A DNA stretch of 64,000 bases, taken from Ilex aquifolium (Eukaryota; Streptophyta; Magnoliopsida; Aquifoliales; Aquifoliaceae). The notes beneath the pieces are model-generated. The model made no database searches, was not told the DNA's origin, and saw only the letters and a list, made by a program, of their open reading frames with translations. A program made the position numbers and the translations under genes. Shown here one piece after another: positions 11,746 to 22,051 of this stretch (within the stretch, counting starts at the first letter, position 1; the number at the start of each line of letters is the position of its first letter). The stretch is taken from positions 26,719,691-26,783,690 of the forward strand of contig OX637407.1 of assembly GCA_951799425.1 (NCBI GenBank). The letters are read 5' to 3'.

Positions 11746-13137
11746 ATGGCTCTTATTGGGATTTTCTTGGTGGGTTTTCTTGCACTGGTCTCATCTGTTC
11801 AGGGGTATGGTGGTGGAGGATGGGTCAATGCTCATGCCACCTTCTATGGAGGGGGTGATGCCTCTGGGACAATGGGTATGGAACACACACACACACACAC
11901 ACACACTCTTTCTCTCTCTCTGAGCAATTTTTTTTTATTATTTATCCTCTTATGTTGAACAAAATTTGCAGGTGGGGCTTGTGGGTATGGAAACCTGTAC
12001 AGCCAAGGGTATGGAACAAACACTGCAGCTTTGAGCACAGCTCTGTTCAACAATGGGTTGAGCTGTGGATCTTGCTATGAGATTAGGTGTGAGAATGATG
12101 GCAAATGGTGCTTGCCTGGTTCCATTGTGGTCACAGCCACTAATTTCTGTCCACCAAACAATGCCCTCCCAAACAATAATGGAGGCTGGTGCAACCCTCC
12201 CCTGCACCATTTTGACCTCTCCCAACCTGTCTTCCAACAGATTGCCCAGTACAAAGCTGGGATTGTACCTGTAGCTTACAGAAGGTATGCTAAGTGGTTT
12301 TTTATGCTAGAAAATGGTTTTGTAATGCTATTTAGGTATCAAAATCTGTTTTTACTTGTCAGATCTAAGGTCAGTTTTGTAAATCAGTTAGTTTGTGTGA
12401 CCATTTGTGTCTCTTTCTAATATTTACTGCAAAGGTTTACATCAATGTTATGATTTTTAGCTCATTTGCTTTTGACATATCTGGTCCATGAAACAGAGTA
12501 TTCAACTGTTCAAACAGGGCATTTAAACCCTTGCCTAATGCTTTTTTTTTTTTTGAATGGTCCCCCATCACAAGGAAAACTTCTTCAATTAATTGAAACT
12601 ATTTTCAGGATATGTAACTATGTGGGTACCATACCAAAGTTCTTATTGAGTCATAGTTTTTGATTTTGTTGATTTTTTTAGCAATCGATTGTAAAAATGG
12701 TAAGTTAACGTAACATGATAAAGTACGAAAACTTCACACGTGTCACGATTTTATTAGACGAGAGATTGAGGAACAGTAACCGTAACCGAATCCTGTAAAC
12801 TAATTGCCTGTTGTGTGGTTTGTTTTGTAGGGTACCCTGCATGAAGAGGGGAGGCATAAGGTTCACCATCAATGGTCACTCCTACTTCAACTTGGTCCTC
12901 ATAACCAACGTTGGTGGTGCTGGTGATGTTCATGCTGTGTCCATCAAAGGGTCCAGGACTGGTTGGCAGTCCATGTCAAGGAACTGGGGTCAGAACTGGC
13001 AAAGCAACAATTATCTCAATGGTCAAAGCCTCTCATTCAAGGTCACTACTAGTGATGGTCGCACTGTGGTCTCCAACAATGTTGCCCCATCTGGCTGGTC
13101 CTTTGGGCAGACCTTCAGCGGAGGGCAATTCAACTAA
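11746..13137 (+). CDS. EXPA: alpha-expansin, three exons
   Basis: Alpha-expansins are secreted wall-loosening proteins that act at cellulose-xyloglucan contacts without hydrolysis. Exons 11746-11875, 11972-12284 and 12831-13137 join in frame to 249 residues, the usual length. A signal peptide (about residues 1-20) is followed by [16 protein letters not shown] and the cysteine-rich barrel domain, with the HFD motif at residues 123-125. The C-terminal cellulose-binding domain has the expected tryptophans ([14 protein letters not shown]), ending GGQFN. I chose the ATG at 11746. The in-frame ATG at 11713 would add 11 residues before the hydrophobic core and probably lies in a leader intron or UTR. 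Intron 1 (96 bp) contains AC and TC microsatellites; intron 2 is 546 bp. All splice sites are GT-AG. The gene looks intact. The subgroup within the EXPA family is not assigned. Confidence 0.95.
11882..11922. repeat. AC and TC microsatellites in expansin intron 1
   Basis: About 12 AC units followed by TC units fill nearly half of this 96-bp intron, between the 5' splice site at 11876 and the AT-rich 3' part. Length change here would alter intron size but not the protein. Confidence 0.85.
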
Positions 13138-14141
13138 AGTCGTGTCGAGTCGGGTTCATGTCGGTTGCTCGTTTAAAAACCTGGCGCCGCTAATATTTAC
13201 TAATAGGTTGCTAGGTGTATGATATATAATACTTATATAGTCACTAATATTAGTATTGTGACTATTAGTATGGTAGAGAATAGAAGTAGAAGTATGTATA
13301 CGGGGGTCAGGCTTGGCCTCTAGGGTCAAAATGAAAAGGGCTTATTTTAAATGGTCCTTTTTTTTTTTTTTTTTCATTTTAATCTGATTGTGGGGTACCC
13401 TAGTAGTGTGGGACCCTTCATTATTGAAAGTCATTTGTCTCTATATTTTTCCTTCTGTTTAGAGGCAGAAGATGGCAGAGGTGGTCTTTCACCACCCGCC
13501 TGCAGTGTTTCTTATTGAGATTTTGGAGCCTTTTTTTAGGCTTGTGAGGTCCTTGTTTGTTATGGTTGAACTCTATGAAGCTAAATTGTAAATTTTATTT
13601 CCATATTAATGAAAGTATCTATTATCCTACATGCTTTTATTGTTCTTGAAATTCAATCTGCTATGGTTGTATTGTAATACAAATTTTGGGTGTACACAAT
13701 CGTCTCTCTAACTTTGTGCATAGATAAAACACAAGTCTAGTCTAAGAGGCTCTGGAACTCAAGACAATTGAATTTAGCATTAGCCGTTTATTCGACCATT
13801 GAGCCAACTAGTGCCGGTCTTTGGTGAATTTCATTGTACGATTCCTAAGATGTCATTTTTTAGGTCCACTTGTGGATCATAGATTGAGAGACATGAAAAC
13901 CTAGACAGAAAGAAGGCATAAGATGAGTGTATGTTGAAGTTCAGTGACCTAATATGATGAGAAGCCCCTTGAGAAAGAAAGAAAAAAAAACTAGAGTTTT
14001 CTATTCTTCAATTACCCCCTGCACAATAGCTATTTCAATGAAATAAACCCTAAGGTTTGTAATTTGCTATCTCTCTGTTCTTCAGTGACATTGGCACTAT
14101 AATTGGGTTTTTTCAACTGCAATAAAACACACGATTAATTC
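13138..14141. other. expansin 3' region and gene-free DNA
   Basis: The first several hundred bases are the likely 3' untranslated region. ATTAATGAAAG near 13,604 is a candidate near-upstream poly(A) element. Beyond about 13,650 I see no gene. Confidence 0.4.
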
Positions 14142-14332
14142 TAATGGGTAATTCAAGTGGTAATAGAGATAAGTTGTAGAGTCCGAGAGTTTGAATCTTG
14201 TCAATTCCTTGGGATAAGGTCATATTCCTCATGAATATTCTAATTCGAGTGTAGATGGTTTGTTTTTTACCAGACCAGAGATGAGATTAGTCGAGATACC
14301 TGTAGACATCCCTGACCGTTGAATCAAAAAAA
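14142..14332 (+). repeat. SINE-like repeat, family B, copy 5
   Basis: It starts at TTCAAGTGGTAATAGAG, has B-box-like GAGTTTGAATCTTGT, then CCTCATGAATATTCTAATTC, AGTCGAGATACCTGTAGAC and CTGACCGTTGAATC followed by an A-rich tail and a TA run. It is the best-preserved copy and matches the family at 1,778-1,966. Confidence 0.65.
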
Positions 14333-14699
14333 AATATATATATATACATAAGATTTGTACTTTGGGTGTAAACAAGCATTGGGAAAGAATACAAAGTAGT
14401 AGAAATTACTAATCGAACTCAAAAATTGTGATAGATTTCAAATTCCTATGTTTAAGGTTGGATCTTAATCCTTAAATCAACTTTATTAAATCTGTTTTGA
14501 GTTGAAATTGATTTGATTGAATTTTGAAATTACTTTTTGGTAACCTATGAAAATCAACATAACACAAAACATACAACCAGTTTGAACCAAAATGTTTGAA
14601 TGACCGAGAAGTGATTTGTCTGTTGTATTGGTTGGCTGCTCCTGCAGGTAGCATTGCATGAAAGAAAAAAGAAGACATTTCATTTCATTGTCGTTTTCA

Positions 14700-15545
14700 A
14701 TGGAGTAATATGTTAAACAGTTAGTGAAATAACATGGATAGGATAGAATTCTGGGCATGGGCCGCCATGGCAGCAGAGCCCAATACACCCTGAGAGTCTA
14801 GAATGTGGGTTCGTTAGTCCAATGGAAATATCTCCAACCAGCCTGCAACGGAAGCAGAGGCCCAAGGGACCAAAGCCCAAAGGGTCTAAAGAACCGGCAG
14901 TCCAGCCCCGATCCGAATCCACACCCGTAACCTAGGGTGAGCCCTGTTGCACCATGTGTTCCAGAGACAGGGGGGACCATCTATGATACCTCAGAGTTAC
15001 ACCCTGCAAAAGGCAGAAGGAAGTGGTGCTGAACAAACCAAGGGGTTGTGGGCACAGTAGTGCCGGCAGACAGGAGAGCTTGCAGGGTAAAGGACGAAAG
15101 GTCCCCACAAGATCAGGAAAAATAGGTAGAAGAAAGGGCAAGAAACCCTTGGAAGACGAACCATATAAATAGAACAGTAGAAACAGGGAAGAGGGATCCA
15201 TTCCCTAATCTTCTTCTGGAACTTCTCTCCCATTCTTACACTCTTGATCCTCGGACATCCGCGAAAGAAAGGCTGAAACTCATTTGTAACGGTTCTGTGC
15301 CTGTAACACATTTATTATCATCTGGGATTAATATACTACACCAAGGAGTAAGAGTCTCCATTACAGTGGATGTAGCCCAAGTCCATCGGCAAGGGTGAAC
15401 CACTTACATTCTGTGTTTGCCATTTTTGATACATTAGTTCTCTTAAGCCTGCTCTTAAAACCCAACAGCAGTTCTCAGGCTGGGCTTGGGCAATTAGTTC
15501 CGAGATCTCATCAGATTCTACCAAGGAAAATGTCACATACATATT
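14700..15545 (+). mobile_element. Copia-like LTR (solo or truncated)
   Basis: The stretch is more GC-rich than its surroundings. It has a TATA box at 15,163-15,172 (ATATAAATAG), then a leader, then CAGTGGATGTAGCC...GGGTGAACCAC at 15,366-15,402. That last pattern is common near the R/U5 region of plant Copia LTRs. No reverse transcriptase, integrase or second LTR is seen in the window, so it is a solo or truncated LTR. The ends are approximate, and the short minus-strand proline/leucine-rich frames inside it are not genes. Confidence 0.5.
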
Positions 15546-15714
15546 TAATCATTCGCAATAGTTACCATGGGATCTTTAGGCAACAAAATAAAAATAAAAA
15601 TTAGTATATAATATGAATATGAAAATAGGCCACTTTATTTATTTGTCTTAGAGTATTGTCCATTAACACCACACAATTATTTGTGAAAAATCGTTCATTC
15701 AAAGACAGGCTATT

Positions 15715-16462
15715 AACACCGAAATTAAGGTATTCATGAGTTATAAATTGCTTGTGACTTGATCTTAATGCTCCGTTTGGTACGATGGAAAAATGGAATG
15801 ATAGAAAGTTGGAAGGATGGAAAATGAGAGGAATAGATAAAACATCATGTACGGTAAGGAAGAAAGTAGGAATGATGGAAAAGTTGACGGATTAACTTTC
15901 CTTCCAACTCACCAAAATCGGAAGGAAAGTGAATGGAAAGTTAATTATTTGTGTTGAGATATATCTTATTTGTTTATATATCTTTTAATATATACATATA
16001 TTATATATACATTAATTTCATATAAAAATATAATGATAAAATATGTATTTATATATATATATATTTTTAAAAAAAATTAAAAAAAAATTTAAAAATAAAA
16101 ATAAAAAAATAAAAATAAATAAACAGGTCAACTCGCAACTAGACACGACACAATTAGTTAAATGAGTTGAGTTAGATTTGACTAATGTTCGACACAAACT
16201 CGTAATGACTCAACACGAATCTGATACGACACGATACGACTCGATTGTCACCCCTAATCTTAGCCAGCACAAAAAAAAAATTAGTCATTTTTATTTTACA
16301 TCCATTCAACCAAAAACAGATGAAGGAAAGTGTATTATTCCTACTTTCCATCATTCCTACTTTTCATCATTCCTACCAAACGGAGAATAAGAGATTGCAA
16401 AAATTTAAACTCAAGACATCTGAATTTACAATTTATCCCTGTTATCGTTTAAGTTACCTAGA
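15715..16462 (-). repeat. SINE-like repeat, family B, copy 6, split by a MITE
   Basis: The minus-strand family-B words are present in two parts. GTATTCATGAG...CTTGATCTTAA lies left of 15,769, and AAACTCAAGACATCTGAATTTAC lies right of 16,390. The intervening 619 bp is a separate element flanked by TAA, so the SINE was there first. Confidence 0.6.
15769..16387. mobile_element. MITE-like element inserted in a SINE (TAA duplication)
   Basis: The left end TGCTCCGTTTGGTA mirrors the right end (reverse complement TTCTCCGTTTGGTA). TAA flanks both sides (15766-15768 and 16388-16390). A 3-bp TWA duplication suggests the PIF/Harbinger superfamily, but the short duplication could be chance. Internal GGAAGGATGGAAA and CATCATTCC words recur as subterminal repeats. 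No transposase is encoded. Confidence 0.55.
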
Positions 16463-16979
16463 CAGTTATTCAATCATTCACCCGTCAACGCTATACACTA
16501 TGGTCAATAATCCAACATTAAACACCAAGTTAACAGTCAATCAATGATGTTAATATCAAGACATTTAACGGGTTTATTATAGAATAATAAATATAAAAAA
16601 AATAGTAATATTATAGGAACTTAATTTAAAGTCGTCATTAAATTAGTTGTGAGTTTCAATATTAGATATAGTCTACTATCAATTTAATTGTTGTATTACA
16701 TTAAGTCTTGACATTAAATTATCAAATTAGGTCTAAATAATATTTTACGTCAATAAAATTATAATTTTTAAAGTCAAATTTATAATTTTTTGAGATTTTA
16801 AGTTATAATTATAATTTTATAAAGATATAATCCATCACAAAATATTATAATTATTTAAATGACCATATCCATCATAACTTTAATGCATTTTAATATAACC
16901 TTAAACTAATATAATTTAATCATTAAAAAAATATTTCTTCAAAATAAAGTGGCTCAACAGCTGGTAGTAAATTTTTTAT
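16463..16979. other. very AT-rich gene-free DNA
   Basis: I see only AT-rich low-complexity DNA with no coding pattern. Confidence 0.5.
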
Positions 16980-17335
16980 ATTAGTGGCGAGAAAACCGGG
17001 GCCGGGCGAGTCCATACCATACGATGGTGGGCTCTGAAAACGACGAGTCAAACCTTAGCTTTTGCTCAGAGTTCAGTCTGCGTCTGTGTCTCGGGTCTGG
17101 AGCCCCGTGTCTATATTTTTCAGTCTCTCACTGTTCAGCTGCTTCACTCTCTTCAGCGTCAGACCATATCGTATTCGTAATCCCATACGATATTGTCTGA
17201 CAAATGAAGGGAGGGAAGGAGAGGAGAGGGTATCTCCCGCGGCACCTAACAACGTAAATTTCCGACATTAGCATGTGAATCGCCGCATCTGTCGCCAACA
17301 CGCCGATGTGTGTACTTGTTTGCTTTTTCTCCCTT
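16980..17335 (+). other. GC-rich island, possible orphan first exon
   Basis: This stretch is much richer in G and C than its neighbours and contains CTC-rich leader-like DNA (17,120-17,160). A short frame begins at ATG 17203 and reads MKGGKERRGYLPRHLTT before a stop. A GTAAATTT donor-like word at 17,252 could end it. It could be the promoter and first exon of a gene whose remainder is absent, perhaps carried here by a transposon. No protein family is recognised. Confidence 0.3.
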
Positions 17336-18187
17336 AATAAAGTGGGTGGAGGAGGAGTACAGTTATAGTTGTTAGTACGTCTGTCAAACTTTGATAAGAT
17401 ATAATTACTTGATACAAATTAATATAAATTAAACAGGTTTGAGTGTAATTTTAACAAGTTAAAATGGTAAACAAGTTGACCCATAAGAAACATTTAATAA
17501 ATGGATCGGGTTCGAATAAGTCATATCAACCTGTTTATCACTTGTTTATCTATTTAAATAAAAATAATATAATAATAAATTAATTATTATTTTAAACAAA
17601 TTAGACATTCTTTTTTTAATGACAACCACAAAAAATATATATAAATTATTTTTAGAGACAACCATGGAATTTTTTTTTAATTTAGTGACGGCAACAAAAA
17701 ATATAATAATAAATTAAAAATAAATGGGTTAAACGAATCTTATCGTGTTACCTGTTTATTAAACGGTTCGAGTTCGTGCTGAGATTTTCACCCCTTTATT
17801 AAACATGTTGTGTATGGGTTTACATGTTGTTCACTCGTCACCCGTTTAATCCGACACGTTTAACACCCCTAGTTATTAAGATGCAAAAAACTTATTTTTA
17901 TATTTTTTTAATTAACCAAAATAATATATATATATATAATTTAAATATATTATTATTTTATTTAGTTTATTATATTAACAATTAAATATTAATATATATG
18001 ATGTGTTTGGTAGAATGGATAGAAAAATAGAAGGATGGAAAATAAGAATGATACATTTTATATTCTTCAATGGAAGAATCCTTCATTTCCTCCTTTGTAT
18101 TTAGTAGAAGATATGAAAAGTAGAAAACATTAATTTTTTTTTTGTTTGATAAGATGAAAAAAATGGAAGGATAAAAAAAATATAGAT
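17336..18187. other. repeat-rich DNA, including an unoccupied MULE target site
   Basis: No gene. The AT-rich block at about 17,880-17,995 is paralogous to the DNA on both sides of the MULE at 42,302-43,464. It contains TTATTTTAT once (17,953-17,961), where the other locus has it duplicated. From about 18,000 a GTTTGGTAGAATGGA-type word suggests an end related to the MITE at 15,769. Confidence 0.5.
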
Positions 18188-18190
18188 GCA

Positions 18191-18224
18191 GTAGTTATTT
18201 TCCGTGCCTGAAGGTACAGAGTAA
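18191..18224 (-). mobile_element. decayed Helitron 3' terminus
   Basis: GTAGTTATTTTCCGTGCCTG followed by AAGGTACAGAGTAA closely resembles the 3' end of the second Helitron (CTAGTAATTGCCCGTGCCTG, then AAGGCACGGCGTAA at 56,707). The hairpin partner has lost pairing (GTGCC against GGTAC) and CTAG has become GTAG. This looks like the remnant of a related element that extended to the right. Confidence 0.45.
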
Positions 18225-18304
18225 TAAAAAAAATTGTCAACAATAAACATATTTGTATTCACATTCAAAATCAATTTACAAAGATAGAGGATAGAGAAAG
18301 AAAT

Positions 18305-18900
18305 TTAAGCACCGATGATAATGGTGGTGGGTGGCGACGACCGTGGTGGTGGTGAGCGACGGTGATGGAAGTTGATAGTGGTGGTGATGGGGCAGCGACA
18401 GTGGTGGGGCGACGACGGTGGTGGATGGATGTGGACAACGGACGGTGGGCAACAGGTGGTGGTGGGTTATGGTAGTGGGTGGTGGTGGTGGAGCGACGAA
18501 TGTGGTGATGGGGATAATAGTGGTTATGGTAATAAATGTAAGAATGAGATGATGATGGTGGTGGGTGATGGTGGTGGACGACGGTAGTAGCAATTAATGA
18601 TGGGTGACAACTGTGGCGGCGACGATGGTGATGGGTGATGGGTGGTGGGGATGGTGGTGGTGGTGGTGATTGTGGTAGAGATGATGGTGGGGTGACAACA
18701 ATGGTGGTGGTATTGGTGATGGTGGCGATAGCAGTGATGGGGGGGGGGGGGGGGGCGGTGGCGACAGAGATGATGGTTGTGGCAGAGGTGGTGGTGGGGT
18801 GGCGACAGTGACGACAGTGGTGATGGTGGTAGGAATTGGGCAGAGACTGGTGGTAGGATGGCGACAACGATGGCGGTGGTGGTGGTGGGGTTGTTCCAAA
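18305..18900 (+). repeat. GGT/GTG-rich low-complexity block with a 17-G run
   Basis: About 600 bp consist almost wholly of GGTGGT, GATGGTG and GCGACGG variants, with an uninterrupted run of 17 G at 18,739-18,755. The long minus-strand frame rich in Pro, His, Thr and Ser is a by-product of the repeat; three overlapping frames are equally open. Confidence 0.85.
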
Positions 18901-19123
18901 CACTATTTTTTTTTAAGTGCTTATGAGAAACACTTTTAAAAAGTCATCTCAAACACATTTTTAGGGAGCCTATTTCCCTATTAAATTTGAGGAGTTAATA
19001 TTAACCGTCACATTAACTTTCAAATAAAATTTAAAACAATATGAACCGCGAAAAACAAAAATCATTTTGTTTATCTTTTGAGATTTGAATTGTATTGTAT
19101 TTTATTATATACTAGTTGGTGCA

Positions 19124-19140
19124 CACGTGCGTTGCACGTG
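19124..19140 (-). other. 3' hairpin of the first Helitron
   Basis: A perfect 7-bp stem (CACGTGC with GCACGTG) with a 3-base loop lies eight bases from the terminal CTAG. Position and form match the termination hairpin of Helitrons. Confidence 0.8.
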
Positions 19141-19206
19141 GACCATTTTGAGTGTCTTTCATAGTAGTGATTTCTGTAAACTTGTTTGAACATTGGACTC
19201 TTTAGA

Positions 19207-19594
19207 CGCTTAATTGTTGAGAGGTAACATTAATACCAATAGCAAAATATTCAACTCCCCGAGATTCAATAGAGTCAACAAAACTTCCAATCCAATAACA
19301 ATTAGGACAGCTTCAATTCCACAAGTGATCATCATATCAGTATCACCTCGATGGATGTGATCGGCTACAACATAGAAGCAATATTTGAATGTAGCACAAG
19401 CAGGTGAAATTGAATAGTTTGGTCCCCGAAAACAAAAATCAATTGCAAGGCAAAACCCATGTTTTTTATAGCATAAGGCATTGAAAAGTGGTGTGATTTT
19501 CCTGTAACCTTTCTTCAAGAGAGACTGAACACCATTAAAAACAATAAGATCATCTACCCTTGTCCCAACAAGCACACCATCTCGCAGACGGTTC
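19207..19594 (-). pseudogene. captured 3-ketoacyl-ACP synthase I (KAS I) fragment
   Basis: KAS I elongates acyl-ACP chains in plastid fatty-acid synthesis. This minus-strand exon reads DGVLVGT, FNGVQSLLKKGYRKITP, GPNYSISPACATFKYCF and HIHRGDTDMMI, matching the region around the active-site cysteine, which is kept (ACATF). Similarity is lost after residue 98 of the frame, where a frame change is likely. The substrate-binding region is also altered (NALCYKKHG where the family has a conserved Ile/Asn/Met segment). It covers perhaps a quarter of the enzyme and lacks both His catalytic residues. The 5' side begins at a TTCACCAG acceptor (19,595), so it was taken with an intron boundary. It sits within 100 bp of the Helitron 3' end. 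Confidence 0.7.
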
Positions 19595-20109
19595 CTGGTG
19601 AAGAAATATTAACAGATTAGGGCCCTTATTTTTATTATTGAATTTACAAGTAGAATTAAAAAAAACTGAACAGAGGAATTAATTTGACGGTATTATTAAT
19701 TTGCATGACAAAAGAAAGCATGGTATTAAATGAGCACATGGAAAGGTTATAGATACATATTCATTTTAGACAGTGAGAATATGTTCGTTTCACAATGTGT
19801 CCACTTGCAACACCAGCTAGCTGAAACATGATGTTAAAAGTGATTGTAAGAATTCAGATCACAATCTATTTTTATGTCAATAGCATTTCAGAGCATATTT
19901 AAGGAATGGTTCTGGCAATCCTAGCCAAGTGCATAAAATTAGTGGGAGTGCAGATCAAGTTCCCTCATTTTTTTCATGCAAACAATTATACATTAAGAAA
20001 ATGGGATGAGCTAAATATACCATTAATAATGCATCTCAGTAATCCAATGAAGCAAACGAAAACAATTCTAACATATCCATGAGGAAATGGAAGTGTTCAA
20101 ACTTCAAAC

Positions 20110-21008
20110 CTTAGATAGTCCAGCAAAGTTAATTGGCAATACTTCGGAAGAGGGTTCCTGGCCCTGATCAACAGTACTGTCTGCCTCAAGTGAAATAATT
20201 GTCTCGTTTTTATTAACAACCTGCAACTGAGGACCAACAGTGTCTAGCATAACCTGCAAAAAAAAAAAAACACAAAAAATCATGTATTCTCACTTACTTT
20301 TTGTACGTACAAATAATGCAATACAGATTCATAGAATGCACTCAATTTAAACACCCAGATGTGGCAAGCAACAATAGAACCATTAAGAATTAAGAAAGGC
20401 ATGATATGGACAACTCAGTTGTCATGTGAGTTTAAAAGTGAGTCAATTTTCTACACCATAAACAATATGTTGCAAAATAAATGGAAAGAAAAATAGTAAC
20501 TTCAGAATAATAGTAGTGAATCATCCTTTGTTTTAGCAAGCCCAACTCAGCTCAATGTAATACAACTTTTTGCCCAAGTAGAGTTGAGTGCTTACAGTTT
20601 CTCAGTGACAATACAGGAACATATTTCAAAACCAAAGTTTCTTCCTATTTGCTTTAGTTTTATTATAAGCAAATATAGGAACATATTTCAAAACTAAAGT
20701 TTCTTCCTATCTTCTTCAGTTTAAGCAAATTAAGGTACTGGATATAGCAATGTACACTATCAAAATTTTGAAGGAAAAAAAATATATTTCAGCACAAACA
20801 AAACTCTAGTTTAAGTATTTTTTCTCGTCAATCATTTAGGTCAATGGTCAGCAACCCAACCATGGCAATAAGGAACCAAAACCCTAGATATGATAATCAC
20901 AAATACATACAGCACAGAGCTTCTTGGTGCTCTTAATAGCCGCCTTCAAATTCTCCAAAGTTTCCTGGTGATACTCTGGGCCCGCCCACGAGAAGTCAAA
21001 TCTACCAA
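20110..21008 (-). pseudogene. captured pyruvate kinase fragment, two exons
   Basis: Pyruvate kinase makes pyruvate and ATP from phosphoenolpyruvate and ADP. The minus-strand exons 20911-21008 and 20110-20253 read GRFDFSWAGPEYHQETLENL and [20 protein letters not shown], then [10 protein letters not shown]. These match the plant cytosolic-type enzyme near the start of the barrel domain. The two exons splice in phase (A/V junction) with good GT-AG sites and have no stop. The rest of the enzyme, including the Lys and metal-binding residues, is missing. Upstream exons of unrecognised origin (21115-21207, 21320-21460) splice in compatible phase, giving a possible chimeric transcript. Confidence 0.75.
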
Positions 21009-21114
21009 CTGCCAAACCACATGATTCACAAACCACTAATCAAAATCAAACGCCAAAACCGGGGCCAAAAACCATGACAATCCAGTATATGTGTACACAT
21101 AAGTGAACAGATAC

Positions 21115-21460
21115 CTATATGCTGTTTCATTTTCTGCATGTCATACTCTTGCCTAAATTGACTTGACTCTTCGGTTTGCTGGAAATATTGACCATCAAAC
21201 CGTCCATCTATGATACAAGGGAGACCCATGGTGAACAACAAAATAGGTGAAGCTTACCAGAAATAAACGATCGCAAAGAAAGTAAAAATTTCTATCAATG
21301 AACCAAGTGAACCAATCACCTGAATCGAACTTGATTTCCGTACGAGAAGCTGAAGCTGTCCAGCCTCCAGTTTGTTTAGGTGCATCTGCAGTCCCATCTG
21401 GTATGGCTTGAATCCTATCAGGTAGTGGTACAACCAAATCATTGGGGGAAGCAAATTCTT
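21115..21460 (-). pseudogene. two captured exons of an unrecognised gene
   Basis: Minus-strand exons 21320-21460 and 21115-21207 are open and bounded by plausible GT-AG sites. They read in part DLVVPLPDRIQAIPDG, TGGWTASASRTEIKFDS, then DGRFDGQYFQQTEESSQF and QEYDMQKMKQHI. The second exon ends in phase 1, which matches the start of the pyruvate kinase exon downstream. I do not recognise the protein. Codon-like conservation of phase and lack of stops suggest real coding origin. They may be from a different host gene captured beside pyruvate kinase. Confidence 0.45.
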
Positions 21461-22051
21461 CTGTCGAAAGCCCAACAAAACAACCAAGAGGAGGAGAATA
21501 AAGAATTACCTATTTTTGAAAGTATCAATAGGTTCATGACTTTATATAATGTGTACTTATTATACAACTACCAGAAACGTATCTCCTTTGAAAGTAGCAT
21601 TATCAATTCTATGTAGTATATAAACTCTTTAATGGAGACGGGATATTATGGAAGAGTTGTAATCCATTACATTCTAAGTTAGAAGTTATTGCATAAAGGA
21701 AAAATCTATCACTTATGGAAACGTACCTGGTAAAATCAGAACAATATTAATCACACAAATATTAACCAAGTATATGAATAATGGGTTCCCGCATGGCAAT
21801 CTAGTAGAATCACAACAAATGCATGAATTAAAGTTGAAAACCCAAAAAGTAACATTTACCATTTACCTACTTGCGTCAATAAGAAAACACAATATAAAGT
21901 TCACAAACATTTACCTGTGTTTGATGTTACCACAAAGAAAAAGGAGAACGAAGTATAGATCATGAAAGCCAATATAAAAAGTTTAGCAAGAAACTTGATG
22001 TTTATCAAAACTAAATAAACTTAATCCATAATCTTCATGTATTTGAATGCT

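Noticed and set aside
18271..18903. 210-residue minus-strand frame rich in Pro, His, Thr and Ser
   Set aside because: It is the reverse of a GGT/GTG repeat block; three frames are open together and no domain is present.
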